DNA from: DASSBG01 sp963800395
Lineage (GTDB): Bacteria; Pseudomonadota; Gammaproteobacteria; Xanthomonadales; Rhodanobacteraceae
Direction: 5' to 3'
Assembly: GCA_963800395.1 (NCBI GenBank)
Contig: CAWDBD010000014.1
Location: 434,001 to 498,000 of the forward strand
DNA: 64,000 nucleotides
The notes beneath the pieces were generated by a model, which saw nothing but the letters and a program-made list of their open reading frames with translations, did not search any database and was not told the origin of the DNA. The stretch's first letter is position 1. Each line of letters begins with the position of its first letter. A program made the position numbers and the translations under genes. Shown here piece after piece: positions 49,548-58,834 of the stretch.

Positions 49548-51448
49548 GAGGCGACAGTCTCCGTGTGGGGTCTGATTGCGGAATGGGCAGGTGCATCTGA
49601 GGGCAACGTCGAGTTGGCGAGGGCCATTTCGGCCCACAAGTACAGACGGTTGTCCGCACTATGGCGGTGCTGTTCGCTTAGCCGTTGCTGCCAGAAGGGG
49701 GCACGAATTCCGGTTACCGTGCTGGGTTTGCCGATCTTGCCGTCGGCGAACCATTGCCCAACTGGCAGAGCAAAGCCTTGCTTGCTGCGTTTGAGAATTT
49801 CCATTGGCAGCAGGGGTTCTGCTATCCGTTTCAAAAGATGTTTCGTTTTGCTTCCACGGAGTTTGCAATCTACAGGCAGGCGACGCGCAAAATCGACCAG
49901 GTCGCGGTCGAGAAAGGGTGAGCGGACCTCCAGAGAATTCAGCATGCTGGCGCGGTCGACCTTGACCAGGATGTCATCCTGAAGGTAAAGGCGTATATAG
50001 AACGCGATTGCTCGTTCCACCGGGTCATTCGACCTGCAGTGGTCCCAGGTTTCGATGGCTTCGCTGAACACGTCTTCCAGATCCACCGGCTCGCCAAAAA
50101 TCTCATCCAGTTCCGATGGAGCGAGTGGCGCCATCCATACTGGCAGACGCAAATGTGCTGCGTGATTGAGACCGCGCAGCATTCGTTTGAGCCGAAAATC
50201 GAAACTCATGTAGCGGTGGGAGACGGGGATTCTCGCCGCAAGCATTGAAATGCCGCGATGGATCGGGCGCGGCACCAGGCTTTCGTACCAGCGTGCATAG
50301 CGCATGGCCTTGAAAGGGTCGTAACCGGCGAACAGCTCATCGGCGCCATCGCCACCGAGCGCAACCGTGACTTGTTTGCGGGCGTGTTGGCACAAAAGGT
50401 AAGTAGGCAGTACTGATGAGTCGGCAATGGGTTCGTCCCATTGGGCGGCCACTTGTGGAAGAACGTCGAGTGCACTCTGTACCGACAGTTTTTCGATCTG
50501 GTGATCTGCCTGAATGTGCTCCGCGACCATGCGTGCGTAACGCGTCTCGTCAAACGTCGCTTCGTCGAAGCCAATGGAAAACGCTTTCAAGAGCTTGTTG
50601 CCCGAGTGTCGCGCGGCCAAGGCGGCAACCAGCGATGAATCAATGCCGCCCGACAGAAAGCAGCCAACCGGCACATCGGCCACAAGTCGCCGCGCGACGG
50701 CAGATTCCAGAAGGGAAGTCAGCTCTTCCGTCCAGCGTGCTTCGGCATTCGCGTGGTGCGTTTCGAAAGGTTCGGGTTCGTAACGCCAGAACCGTTCAAT
50801 CTGCACACTTGAATCCTTCAAGTCGAGCATCATGGAGTGCCCTGCGGGCAGTTTGTTAACGCCTTCGAAGAAGGTCAGCGGTGCCGGCACATAACCATAG
50901 CCGAAGTACTTCTGTAGTGCTCGCTTGGAAAGCGTAGTCGGCACTTCGGGATGCTCGCTTAAAGCGGTAAGTTCAGACGCAAATACAAAGGTGCCTTTCG
51001 CCAGATGCCAGAATAGTGGTTTTTTGCCGAAGTGGTCCCGCGAGAAGAACACGCAGTGGTGTTCGCGATCATGGATGGCGAACGCCCACATGCCGTTGAG
51101 GTGATTTGGAAGATCCGTACCCCAGTGGCGGTAACCGTGCAGCAGGACTTCCGTGTCGGAGTGGTCGGTATGGAACTGCGCGCCTGCTCCCTCCAATTCC
51201 TTGCGCAATTCGCGAAAATTATAGATCTCGCCATTGAACACCACGGTGAGCCGCTTGTCGGCGCTGGTCATGGGTTGGTGACCGTCGGCAATATCCAGGA
51301 TGGCGAGACGGCGAAAGCCAAAGAATGCGCGTCGCTCGACATCTACGTCGTACCCTGCCTCATCCGGGCCGCGGTGCACCAGTTGCTGCGTCATCCTTTG
51401 CAGTATGTCGCGGTCACCCGCACCAAAGAAACCGGCGATACCACACAT
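49544..51448 (-). CDS. asnB: Asparagine synthetase (glutamine-hydrolysing) family protein
   Basis: 634 residues from the ATG at 51448, which lies one base after the upstream gene's stop and exposes Cys2 (MCGIAGFFG), the glutaminase nucleophile. RRLAILDIADGHQPM and VVFNGEIYNFRELR complete the Ntn domain. The synthetase domain has the PPi loop FLSGGIDSSLVAALAA and GGDGADELFAGYD. In LPS loci such proteins often amidate uronic acids rather than make free asparagine. Which applies here cannot be told from sequence. Coupled on both sides to glycan genes. Confidence 0.92.
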   Translation of the reverse strand: MCGIAGFFGAGDRDILQRMTQQLVHRGPDEAGYDVDVERRAFFGFRRLAILDIADGHQPMTSADKRLTVVFNGEIYNFRELRKELEGAGAQFHTDHSDTEVLLHGYRHWGTDLPNHLNGMWAFAIHDREHHCVFFSRDHFGKKPLFWHLAKGTFVFASELTALSEHPEVPTTLSKRALQKYFGYGYVPAPLTFFEGVNKLPAGHSMMLDLKDSSVQIERFWRYEPEPFETHHANAEARWTEELTSLLESAVARRLVADVPVGCFLSGGIDSSLVAALAARHSGNKLLKAFSIGFDEATFDETRYARMVAEHIQADHQIEKLSVQSALDVLPQVAAQWDEPIADSSVLPTYLLCQHARKQVTVALGGDGADELFAGYDPFKAMRYARWYESLVPRPIHRGISMLAARIPVSHRYMSFDFRLKRMLRGLNHAAHLRLPVWMAPLAPSELDEIFGEPVDLEDVFSEAIETWDHCRSNDPVERAIAFYIRLYLQDDILVKVDRASMLNSLEVRSPFLDRDLVDFARRLPVDCKLRGSKTKHLLKRIAEPLLPMEILKRSKQGFALPVGQWFADGKIGKPSTVTGIRAPFWQQRLSEQHRHSADNRLYLWAEMALANSTLPSDAPAHSAIRPHTETVAS

Positions 51449-51449
51449 T

Positions 51450-52439
51450 TCAGTCGATACCCGCAGCGTTGGCCGAACGTACAACACGGGCGACGCGATA
51501 GACAGGCTTGGATTGCGACTCGTGGTAGGTGCGATTGAGCATTTCTGCCAGCAGACCCATGAGGATGCTGAGTACTCCGGTTACGGCGAGGAACACGGTC
51601 AAAAGCGGCAAGGGTGTCTGGATAAATGAAGTATGGGCGAACAGTTTGAGCCCTACGGACCACATTCCCGCCAGACCACTGCACGCAATGCTGAATAGAC
51701 CAAAGCCGCCGAATAGATAAATGGGCTTGCTGGCGTACTGATAGAGAAATTTCACGACAAGCAAATCAAGGATGACCTTGACAATGCGCTCCAGGCCATA
51801 CTTGGATTCCCCATGCAGACGTGGGTGGTGGGTGACTTCGATTTCGGCGACACGACCGCCATTCCATGTGGCGTAGATGGGCACGAAACGGTGCATCTCG
51901 CCATACAGTTTCACCCCGTCGAGAGTCTCCCGACGATAGGCCTTCAATGAGCAACCATAGTCATGCAGCTGAACACCGGAGACACTCGAGATGATGCGGT
52001 TGGCAATCCGGCTGGGCAAGTTGCGCCGTAGTTCGTTGTCTTGACGGTTCTTGCGCCAACCGGAAACGACATCGAAGCCTTCGTCCAGTTTGGCAAGCAG
52101 ACGGCCAATGTCGGCCGGATCATTTTGCAAGTCTCCGTCCATCGGAACAATGATTTCCCCGCGGGCAGCGTCCAAACCAGCCATGAACGCTGCAGTCTGG
52201 CCGAAGTTGCGTGCCAGATGTACCACGGTAATTCGTGCATCATTGTGGGCAATCTTGTCCAGCGCCTCCATGGTGCCGTCAGTACTACCATCATTGACGA
52301 GCACCAGTTCCCAGGTGTGCCCAAGCTCATCCAGCGCTTCACGAACTTTTTTCCAAAGCGGATCAATGTTGGCCGCTTCATTGTAGATAGGTATCGTGAC
52401 CGATATGTGCGGTCGCGTTCCCTTGACTTCCGTTTCCAT
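51450..52439 (-). CDS. GT2 glycosyltransferase, GtrB/ArnC-like
   Basis: 329 residues from the ATG at 52439, preceded by AGGAGACAGCCCG. The GT-A domain shows VTIPIYNEAANIDPLWKKV, LVNDGSTDGT, LARNFGQTAAFMAGLDAA and the metal motif VPMDGDLQNDP. Two C-terminal helices (YLFGGFGLFSIACSGLAG and PLLTVFLAVTGVLSILMGLL) anchor it. This is the GtrB/ArnC/DPM1-like layout that makes undecaprenyl-phosphate sugars. That would supply a lipid-linked donor for a GT-C enzyme such as the DUF2142 protein. Confidence 0.9.
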   Translation of the reverse strand: METEVKGTRPHISVTIPIYNEAANIDPLWKKVREALDELGHTWELVLVNDGSTDGTMEALDKIAHNDARITVVHLARNFGQTAAFMAGLDAARGEIIVPMDGDLQNDPADIGRLLAKLDEGFDVVSGWRKNRQDNELRRNLPSRIANRIISSVSGVQLHDYGCSLKAYRRETLDGVKLYGEMHRFVPIYATWNGGRVAEIEVTHHPRLHGESKYGLERIVKVILDLLVVKFLYQYASKPIYLFGGFGLFSIACSGLAGMWSVGLKLFAHTSFIQTPLPLLTVFLAVTGVLSILMGLLAEMLNRTYHESQSKPVYRVARVVRSANAAGID

Positions 52440-52573
52440 CGGGCTGTCTCCTTGGCTGCGGCAATGGGTTGCGGGCATGTTCGAGTCACCATGGTAAAAG
52501 CGCAATGTCTGTCAGGATAAGGTTGCGCAATGGAGTCAGAACCGGCTGCATGCTACGTCATGGCGAACAGGTG

Positions 52574-53311
52574 TCAGAACTTCATGTGTTTCCAGACGGG
52601 TTCGGGTATATGTCGCATGGCAAACATCATCGGCCGCCAGAACCAGGGCAGGTAGACTACACTGCGACGCCGTTCAATTGCGTGAACTATGCCTCTTGCC
52701 ACGCGTTCGGGTTGCACGAAAAGTCGCGACTTGGGCAGCTCGCTGGTCATGGGCGTATCAACCCAGCCGGGCTTGATGGTGAGCACGTTGACGCCGTATT
52801 TGTGCATGCGCTGGCGCTGTCCCGAGGCGTAGGCGTCGATGGCTGACTTGGCCGAGCCGTAGAGCAGGTTGGCTGCGCGGCCGCGATCGCCTGCAACCGA
52901 GGAAATCACCGCCAGGGTTCCGTGACGCTGGGCCTTGAATCGTTCTGCCAACTGCGCCATCAGGGCGAGTGTGGCCGTGGCGTTGAGCGTGAACTGTTTG
53001 CGCAGAAGGTCGATGTCTGTGCGTGCTTCGTACTCATGCTCGCCCGATCCGTGGGCGATGAGGACAATATCGAAGGTTTCAAATGCCTTCCAGGCAGCTT
53101 CAAGACGAGCTTGCTGCTGGTCGAAATCGGTGACGTCGAGGCCGGCATGCTCGACTCTGGCGGCGCCGCGAGTGGCCAGGTCCTGGGCGATCTGCTGCAG
53201 GTGCTCGATGTTTCTCGCCAGCAGGTACAGGGCATCGCCTTTTTCGGCGTACAGGCGTGCGGTGGCCTCGGCGATGGCGGATGTGGCCGCGATAATGAGT
53301 ATGCGTTGCAT
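52574..53311 (-). CDS. SDR reductase, DprE2-like
   Basis: 245 residues from the ATG at 53311, which overlaps the upstream stop (TGATG). Cofactor motif IIAATSAIAEATARLYAEKG replaces the usual TGxxxGxG with a relaxed form, as in DprE2-type reductases. The catalytic block is ISSVAGDRGRAANLLYGSAK with Ser, Tyr and Lys. DprE2 reduces the 2-keto form of polyprenyl-phosphoryl-pentose to arabinose. The neighbouring UbiA-type transferase makes that pentose phospholipid, so the pair fits one pathway. Confidence 0.82.
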   Translation of the reverse strand: MQRILIIAATSAIAEATARLYAEKGDALYLLARNIEHLQQIAQDLATRGAARVEHAGLDVTDFDQQQARLEAAWKAFETFDIVLIAHGSGEHEYEARTDIDLLRKQFTLNATATLALMAQLAERFKAQRHGTLAVISSVAGDRGRAANLLYGSAKSAIDAYASGQRQRMHKYGVNVLTIKPGWVDTPMTSELPKSRLFVQPERVARGIVHAIERRRSVVYLPWFWRPMMFAMRHIPEPVWKHMKF

Positions 53312-54750
53312 CAGCTTGCGGCCCAGACAATGATGCCGCTGGTCACAAGCACGATCCAACTGGTGATGTCGCGCGTGGCAAACATGATGGGATCATCGTG
53401 CATTCGGCCTGCTTTTGCCAGCCACCAGACGCGCCCGATCCAGAACGCGAGCAACGGGCACAGAAGCCACAGCAGCCCCTGATTGCGATACAGCGCATGG
53501 CTGGTCGGACTTTCTATATACAAGCCCAGCACCGTGATGCCCGCCAGGCTTGCGCTGATACCCAGCCACCAGACCATCGACAGATGTCTGGCGCGATAGC
53601 CACGACCGCGTGCCTGGTCGACCTTGTCCGTGACAAGGTCGTGCAATTCGGCGTAGCGCTTGACCAGGCCCAGGCCAAAGAACGTCAGCAGCGAAAGCGC
53701 CAGCAGCCACGGGCTGACGGGTACGCCGGTGGCGCCACCGCCGGCCAGGATGCGCAGTGTGAAAAGTACTGCCAATACCATGACGTCGACGACAATGATG
53801 CGCTTCAGGCGCAAGGAATAGGTGAGCGTCAGCAGCAGATAAGCCGCCAGCCATCCGCTGAATGCGAACGGCAGCAGAAGCAGGGCGGCCAGAAACGATC
53901 CGGCGATCAGGCCATTGGCTGCGATCAACCCGTCCTGTACGGGCAAGCGGCCGCTGGCGAGAGGCCGGAATTTCTTGCGCGGATGGCGGCGGTCGGCGTC
54001 CAGATCCAGCAGGTCGTTGCCCAGGTAGGTACCTGATGTACACATTCCGAACAACATCCAGGCGACCAGGCATTGTGCAACAAGCGCACCGTCCTCAAGG
54101 CGATGGGCGCCGATGAGAGGAACAAACAGCAGCAGGTTTTTTACCCACTGGTGCAGGCGCAGTGCCCGGGCCCAGGTGCGCAGGCCCCGAGTCTGGCGCG
54201 GAAACAGCTTGCCTATGCTGAATGCATTTCTGATGTGCCGCAGCAGCGGCGCACTCGGGTTGGCCACGATGACGGTTCTGGCATGCGGCCATACGGCCAG
54301 GTCACTGCTCGAGTTTCCGGCGTAGTCGAAGCCGCCTTTTCCAAAACGTGTTTCCAGCGCCCGAGCCTTGGCGCTTCCGGCAAGGTTGGTGACGCCATCA
54401 CTTGCCAGGATCTCCGAGAAGCAATCCAGGTGATCGGCAATCGGCTGTACCAGCAGGGCATCGCTGGCGGTTGCCAGCACGCAGGGGCGGGTGGCCTTCT
54501 CGGTCCTCACCCACTCCAGGACGCGTGCATCGTAGGGCAGTGTTGCGGCATTCAGTGTTACCCGCTGCGCTATGTTGCGCTTGAGCACGGCATAGCCCCG
54601 CAGCAGCCAGAGCAGCATGGCAAACAGATACAGCGGGTTCTGCTTGATCAGCGCGAGCGCAGACTCGATACCCACATCGCCAAGAAGCAGGGTGCCGTCC
54701 AGATCTACGCAAAGCGGTGTTCGCGCGACATCACTGTCAACCTCGGTCAC
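53311..54750 (-). CDS. HAD phosphatase-UbiA prenyltransferase fusion
   Basis: 479 residues. Residues 1-190 are a HAD domain (PLCVDLDGTLLLGDVG, ATASD, FDYAGNSSSDLAVW). Residues about 195-479 are a UbiA-type membrane domain with LRLHQWVKNLLLFVPL and NDLLDLDADRRHPRKKFRPL (Asp-rich motif). This resembles decaprenyl-phosphate phosphoribosyltransferase; the HAD part would then remove the 5-phosphate. The start is GTG at 54750, overlapping the acetoacetyl-CoA ligase stop (GTGA), so translation is coupled. Together with the SDR it suggests a ribose- or arabinose-phosphopolyprenol donor. Confidence 0.85.
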   Translation of the reverse strand: MTEVDSDVARTPLCVDLDGTLLLGDVGIESALALIKQNPLYLFAMLLWLLRGYAVLKRNIAQRVTLNAATLPYDARVLEWVRTEKATRPCVLATASDALLVQPIADHLDCFSEILASDGVTNLAGSAKARALETRFGKGGFDYAGNSSSDLAVWPHARTVIVANPSAPLLRHIRNAFSIGKLFPRQTRGLRTWARALRLHQWVKNLLLFVPLIGAHRLEDGALVAQCLVAWMLFGMCTSGTYLGNDLLDLDADRRHPRKKFRPLASGRLPVQDGLIAANGLIAGSFLAALLLLPFAFSGWLAAYLLLTLTYSLRLKRIIVVDVMVLAVLFTLRILAGGGATGVPVSPWLLALSLLTFFGLGLVKRYAELHDLVTDKVDQARGRGYRARHLSMVWWLGISASLAGITVLGLYIESPTSHALYRNQGLLWLLCPLLAFWIGRVWWLAKAGRMHDDPIMFATRDITSWIVLVTSGIIVWAAS

Positions 54751-56702
54751 GCCTGCAGCTTCTTCCGCAGCTTGGCATATTCATCCAGAGCCTCGGGATT
54801 GGCCAGCGCATCGGTGTTCTTGACGGGTTTGCCGTGGATGGCTGCGCGTACTGCGAGTTCGGTGATTTTGCCCGAGATGGTGCGCGGAATATCATGCACC
54901 TGCAGGATCTTCGCCGGGACGTGCCGAGGCGTGGTATTGGCGCGGATCTGCTTCTTGATGCGGTCGCACAACTCGTCGTCCAGGGTGACGCCGTCGCGAA
55001 GCTTCACGAACAGGATGACGCGTTCGTCGTCTTCCCAGTGCTGCCCCACGGCGACACAGTCCAGTACCTGCTCGACCTGTTCGACCTGGCGATAGATTTC
55101 AGCGGTGCCAATGCGCACACCACCGGGGTTGAGGGTGGCATCGGAGCGGCCGTAGATGATCACGCCGCCGCGCGGGGTAATTTCCACGAAATCGCCGTGG
55201 CTCCAGACATTGGGGAACTTGTCGAAGTAGGCATTGCGGTAGCGTTCGCCTGCCGGGTCGTTCCAGAAGCCGACCGGCATGGAAGGGAAGGGTTTGAGGC
55301 AGGACAGCTCACCGGGTTCCCCGCGAACTGGCTGGCCTTCGTCATCCAGTGCCTCGACTGCCATGCCCAGTCCGCGACACTGCAGTTCGCCGCGATAGAC
55401 CGGCAGCAGCGGGTTGCCCAGCGCAAAGCACGACACGATGTCGGTGCCGCCTGAAATGGAGGACAGCAGTACCCGATCCTTGATGTCCCGGTAGACGTAA
55501 TCGAAGCTTTCCGGTGCCAGCGGCGATCCGGTGGACAGGATGGTCTTGAGCTGGGTGAGCTTGTGCGTTTCAGCCGGGCGCACGCCAGCCTTCTCGGTGG
55601 CCGCAATCCACTTGGCGCTGGTGCCGAAGATGCTGATGCCGACCTCGTCGGCCAGGTCCCACAGGGCGTTGCCGTCGGGGTAGGAGGGCGATCCGTCGTA
55701 CAGCACCACGCCTGCGCCCACCGCCAGGCTGGAGACCAGCCAGTTCCACATCATCCAACCGCAGGTGGTGTAGTAGAAAATCTTGTCTTCTCGCTTGAGG
55801 TCCGTGTGCAGGACCAGTTCCTTGAGGTGCTGCAACAAGGTGCCGCCGGCGCCGTGCACGATGCACTTGGGCACACCGGTTGTACCGGAGGAATACATGA
55901 TGTACAGCGGGTGGTTGAATCCGGTGAGCTGGAACTCGGGCACATGATCGGCCGTACCGACGAAATCGGGCCAGGACACGGCATCACGCAGCTCGCTCAA
56001 ATCGAGAGCATCGCCGGAGTAGGGCACCACCACGAGCTTCTCGATGGAGCTTATCTTTTTCAGCACACCACGGACTTTTTTCAGGCAGTCGAAGCGCTTG
56101 CCGCCGTAGGGGTAGGCGTCGGCGCAGATCAGCACCTTCGGTTCGATCTGGCCGAAGCGGTCAACCACCCCATTGATGCCGAAATCCGGCGAACAGGATG
56201 ACCAGGTGGCGCCCAGCGAGGCGGTGGCCAGCATGGCGATCACGGTCTCCGGCATGTTGGGCATGAAACCGGCGACGCGGTCGCCCATGCCAACGCCGGC
56301 CTGCTTCAGTGCCTGTGTCATGCGGCCGACTTCCGCATTCAGCTCGGCATAGCTCAACTGGCGCTTGTGGCCCCACTCGTTGCGAAAAATGAGGGCCGGC
56401 TTGTCGTCGTTGAAGCGCAGCAGGTTCTTGGCGAAGTTGAGCTTGACGCCGGGGTAGAAGCGCGCGCCCGGCATCTTGTCGGCATCCACCAGGACCGGCT
56501 CGAAATCGCCCGAGGCACGAATGCCGCAGAATTCCCAGACCAGGGGCCAGAATCGTTCGGGCTGACGGACGGAGAAGTCGTACAGTGGCGCATACGACTG
56601 GATGTCGTCGTTATTTGTCTGCTCGCTGACGAAACGCACGAAGCGCTTCATGTTGGCTCGCTCGATGCGATCCTGGCTGGGTGCCCAGATGGGTTTGTTC
56701 AT
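54747..56702 (-). CDS. Acetoacetyl-CoA synthetase
   Basis: 651 residues from the ATG at 56702 (MNKPIWAPSQDRIERANM), the usual AACS start. Adenylate-forming motifs are YIMYSSGTTGVPKCIVHG (A3), SISGGTDIVSCFAL, GRSDATLNPGGVRIGTAEIY (A8 region) and RTISGKITELAVRAA with the catalytic lysine (A10). Activates acetoacetate for lipid or ketone-body use. The order LPS genes-AACS-etfA makes it a border gene of the locus rather than an LPS enzyme. It is nevertheless translationally coupled to the UbiA fusion. Confidence 0.9.
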   Translation of the reverse strand: MNKPIWAPSQDRIERANMKRFVRFVSEQTNNDDIQSYAPLYDFSVRQPERFWPLVWEFCGIRASGDFEPVLVDADKMPGARFYPGVKLNFAKNLLRFNDDKPALIFRNEWGHKRQLSYAELNAEVGRMTQALKQAGVGMGDRVAGFMPNMPETVIAMLATASLGATWSSCSPDFGINGVVDRFGQIEPKVLICADAYPYGGKRFDCLKKVRGVLKKISSIEKLVVVPYSGDALDLSELRDAVSWPDFVGTADHVPEFQLTGFNHPLYIMYSSGTTGVPKCIVHGAGGTLLQHLKELVLHTDLKREDKIFYYTTCGWMMWNWLVSSLAVGAGVVLYDGSPSYPDGNALWDLADEVGISIFGTSAKWIAATEKAGVRPAETHKLTQLKTILSTGSPLAPESFDYVYRDIKDRVLLSSISGGTDIVSCFALGNPLLPVYRGELQCRGLGMAVEALDDEGQPVRGEPGELSCLKPFPSMPVGFWNDPAGERYRNAYFDKFPNVWSHGDFVEITPRGGVIIYGRSDATLNPGGVRIGTAEIYRQVEQVEQVLDCVAVGQHWEDDERVILFVKLRDGVTLDDELCDRIKKQIRANTTPRHVPAKILQVHDIPRTISGKITELAVRAAIHGKPVKNTDALANPEALDEYAKLRKKLQA

Positions 56703-56824
56703 CGTCTCCGGTTTCCTTTTCCGGCGCCTCGGTCCTGCGCCCTGTGCCATGTACGAAGATACCAGTTGTCGGCGTGTCCAGGTAGGCCGGAAATGCCTGC
56801 GCTGGTCCTTCTCATGGGAGTTTG

Positions 56825-57769
56825 CTAGCCCAGCGCGGCTTCCAGCTCGGGAATGATCTTGAACAGGTCGCCGGTGAGTCCGAAGTCGGCGATCTCGAAG
56901 ATCGGAGCCTCGGGGTCCTTGTTGATGGCGACGATGGTGCCGGCGTCCTTGATGCCGGTCAGATGCTGGATGGCCCCGGAAATGCCGAAGGCAATATACA
57001 GCTCCGGCGAGATGATCTTGCCGGTCTGGCCAACCTGCATGTCGTTGGGGCAGTAGCCGGCGTCGACGGCAGCGCGTGATGCGCCCACGGCAGCACCGAC
57101 TTTGTCGGCAAACTTGTAGATGATGTCGAAGTTTTCCTTCGAGCCGACCCCGCGGCCGCCGGACACGACCTTGGCGGCGCTTTGCAGGTCGGGGCGATCA
57201 CTGTCGCCTTGTTTCAATTCCACAAAACGGGTGTGCGAGGGCAGATCGGCATCAATGTCCAGGCTTTCGATCGGAGCCTGATTGTCGCTGCTGGACGCCG
57301 TCGCCCAGGATGCGGTGCGCACGGTGGCGATAACGATATCGTCCTGCTTGACTTCCACGTTGATGATGGCATTGCCGGCATACACCGGGCGGGTGAAGGC
57401 ATGGCTGCCCTCGACACTCATGACGTCGCTCACCTGGCCGACACCCAGCAGGGCAGCAACACGCGGCATCAGGTCCTTGCCGAAGGTGGTCGATGGTGCC
57501 AGCACATGGCTGTAGCCTTCGGCTGCCTTGACGATTTGCGGCGCGTAGATCGCGGCCAGGGCATTTTTGTTCTCGGCGCGTGCCACTGTCAGCACCTTGC
57601 TGACGCCGTCAATTTTCGCGGCTTCGGCAGCAATGGCATCGGGGCTTTCGGCCAGCACCATGACGTCGATGGATTCGGGCTTGATGGCGTTGGCACAGCT
57701 GATGGCGCGCGCAGTGGCGGAGTTGAGCTGGCCGTCGAGATGTTCGGCGATGACGAGAATTTTGCTCAT
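56825..57769 (-). CDS. etfA: Electron transfer flavoprotein alpha subunit
   Basis: 314 residues. The C-terminal FAD domain shows VVSGGRGVGSKENFDI, GASRAAVDAGYCPNDMQVGQTGKI, IAFGISGAIQHLTGIKD and IVAINKDPEAPIFEIADFG. With EtfB it carries electrons from acyl-CoA and other dehydrogenases to ETF-ubiquinone oxidoreductase. Marks the right border of the LPS locus. A family A half palindrome lies between it and etfB. Confidence 0.96.
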   Translation of the reverse strand: MSKILVIAEHLDGQLNSATARAISCANAIKPESIDVMVLAESPDAIAAEAAKIDGVSKVLTVARAENKNALAAIYAPQIVKAAEGYSHVLAPSTTFGKDLMPRVAALLGVGQVSDVMSVEGSHAFTRPVYAGNAIINVEVKQDDIVIATVRTASWATASSSDNQAPIESLDIDADLPSHTRFVELKQGDSDRPDLQSAAKVVSGGRGVGSKENFDIIYKFADKVGAAVGASRAAVDAGYCPNDMQVGQTGKIISPELYIAFGISGAIQHLTGIKDAGTIVAINKDPEAPIFEIADFGLTGDLFKIIPELEAALG

Positions 57770-57809
57770 GATGTCGTCCTGGTGTGTCTGATGGTTGTGC
57801 TGCTATTTT

Positions 57810-57853
57810 CAAAATGGATCCCGGGTTCCGCCTGCGGCGGCCCCAGGATGACG
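57810..57853. repeat. Family A half element inside the etf operon
   Basis: AAAATGGATCCCGGGTTCCG to GGCCCCAGGATGACG, equal to the right half of the elements at 234 and 1854. It sits in the 163-base gap between etfB and etfA, an unusual place within an otherwise compact pair. Confidence 0.8.
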
Positions 57854-57932
57854 GAGGGGCCTGTCCGACGCTTGACCGGGTGACGTTGGGTCCGGTCCCC
57901 ATTGAATGGAGCGTTGTCGCACGGCAGCACGT

Positions 57933-58679
57933 CTACAAAAGCCCCTTGTCCCTGAGCGCTGCGACCAGCGCGGCGGCGTCTGCCACCATCTCGCCCTTGC
58001 TGCGCTTGGGTGGCGGTGCGTAGTGGGTGGTCTTGATGTGACCGCCGGATTGGACGCCCAGATCGTCCATGGACAATTCTTCGATGGGTTTCTTCTTGGC
58101 CTTCATGATGTCGGGCAGCTTGATGAAGCGCGGCTCGTTCAGGCGCAGGTCCGTAGTAATGACGGCTGGCAGGTCCACTTCATCAACTTCCAGTCCGGCA
58201 TCGACCTCGCGGGTGACGGTGGCCTTGCCATCGCTGATGTCCAGCTTGCTGGCAAAGGTGGCCTGCGGCCGATCCCACAGCGCGGCCAGCATCTGGCCGG
58301 TCTGGCTGCAGTCATCGTCGATGGCCTGTTTGCCCAGGATGACAAGTTCCGGCTGTTCCTTCTCGATCAGCTTGAGAAAGGTTCGTGCTGCGGTCAGCGG
58401 GTTGACGGGGTCGGCGCTCTTGACGTGGATGGCGCGGTCCGCACCCATGGCCAGGCCATTGCGCAGGTGGGAGGTGAGGTCATCGGGGCCGATGCTGGCA
58501 ATCACCACTTCATCGGCAGTGCCTTGTTCGCGCAAACGCAGCGCTTCTTCCAGCGCGATGTCGTCGAACGGGTTGGGCGACAGCTTGACGCCATCGGTGA
58601 TGACGCCGCTGCCGTCGGGCTTGACCTTGACGCGCACGTTGTAATCGACAACGCGCTTGTAGCCGACCAGAATTTTCAT
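57933..58679 (-). CDS. etfB: Electron transfer flavoprotein beta subunit
   Basis: 248 residues from the ATG at 58679 (MKILVGYKRVVDYNVRVKV). Conserved blocks are NPFDDIALEEALRLRE, VVIASIGPDDLTSHLRNGLA, LVILGKQAIDDDCSQTGQMLA and the signature around RLNEPRFIKLPDIMKAKKKP. Forms the AMP-binding half of ETF. Upstream partner of etfA in the same direction. Confidence 0.96.
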   Translation of the reverse strand: MKILVGYKRVVDYNVRVKVKPDGSGVITDGVKLSPNPFDDIALEEALRLREQGTADEVVIASIGPDDLTSHLRNGLAMGADRAIHVKSADPVNPLTAARTFLKLIEKEQPELVILGKQAIDDDCSQTGQMLAALWDRPQATFASKLDISDGKATVTREVDAGLEVDEVDLPAVITTDLRLNEPRFIKLPDIMKAKKKPIEELSMDDLGVQSGGHIKTTHYAPPPKRSKGEMVADAAALVAALRDKGLL

Positions 58680-58781
58680 GAATCGTCGTCCTCGTTCCAG
58701 GGTGGCGGCGTGCATGCAGCGACGCCAGCGCAAAGGGAGACAATTCTAACAGGGTAGGCCCGTGCGGGCATGTGCTGTCGA

Positions 58782-58825
58782 CTGCGCAGGGTGCAGCGTG
58801 GCTCGCGAATCTGCACCCTGCGCAG
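58782..58825. terminator. Perfect 15-bp inverted repeat
   Basis: CTGCGCAGGGTGCAG at 58782-58796 and CTGCACCCTGCGCAG at 58811-58825, perfectly complementary with a 14-nt loop. It lies just after the stop of the minus-strand membrane-protein gene and could terminate it, but no T tract follows. The CAGGGTGC core resembles family C elements. Confidence 0.5.
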
Positions 58826-58834
58826 CCGCTTGCG

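Noticed and set aside
52901..54073. Open frames opposite the SDR and UbiA genes
   Set aside because: No family resemblance; the minus-strand genes have clear motifs and coupled starts.
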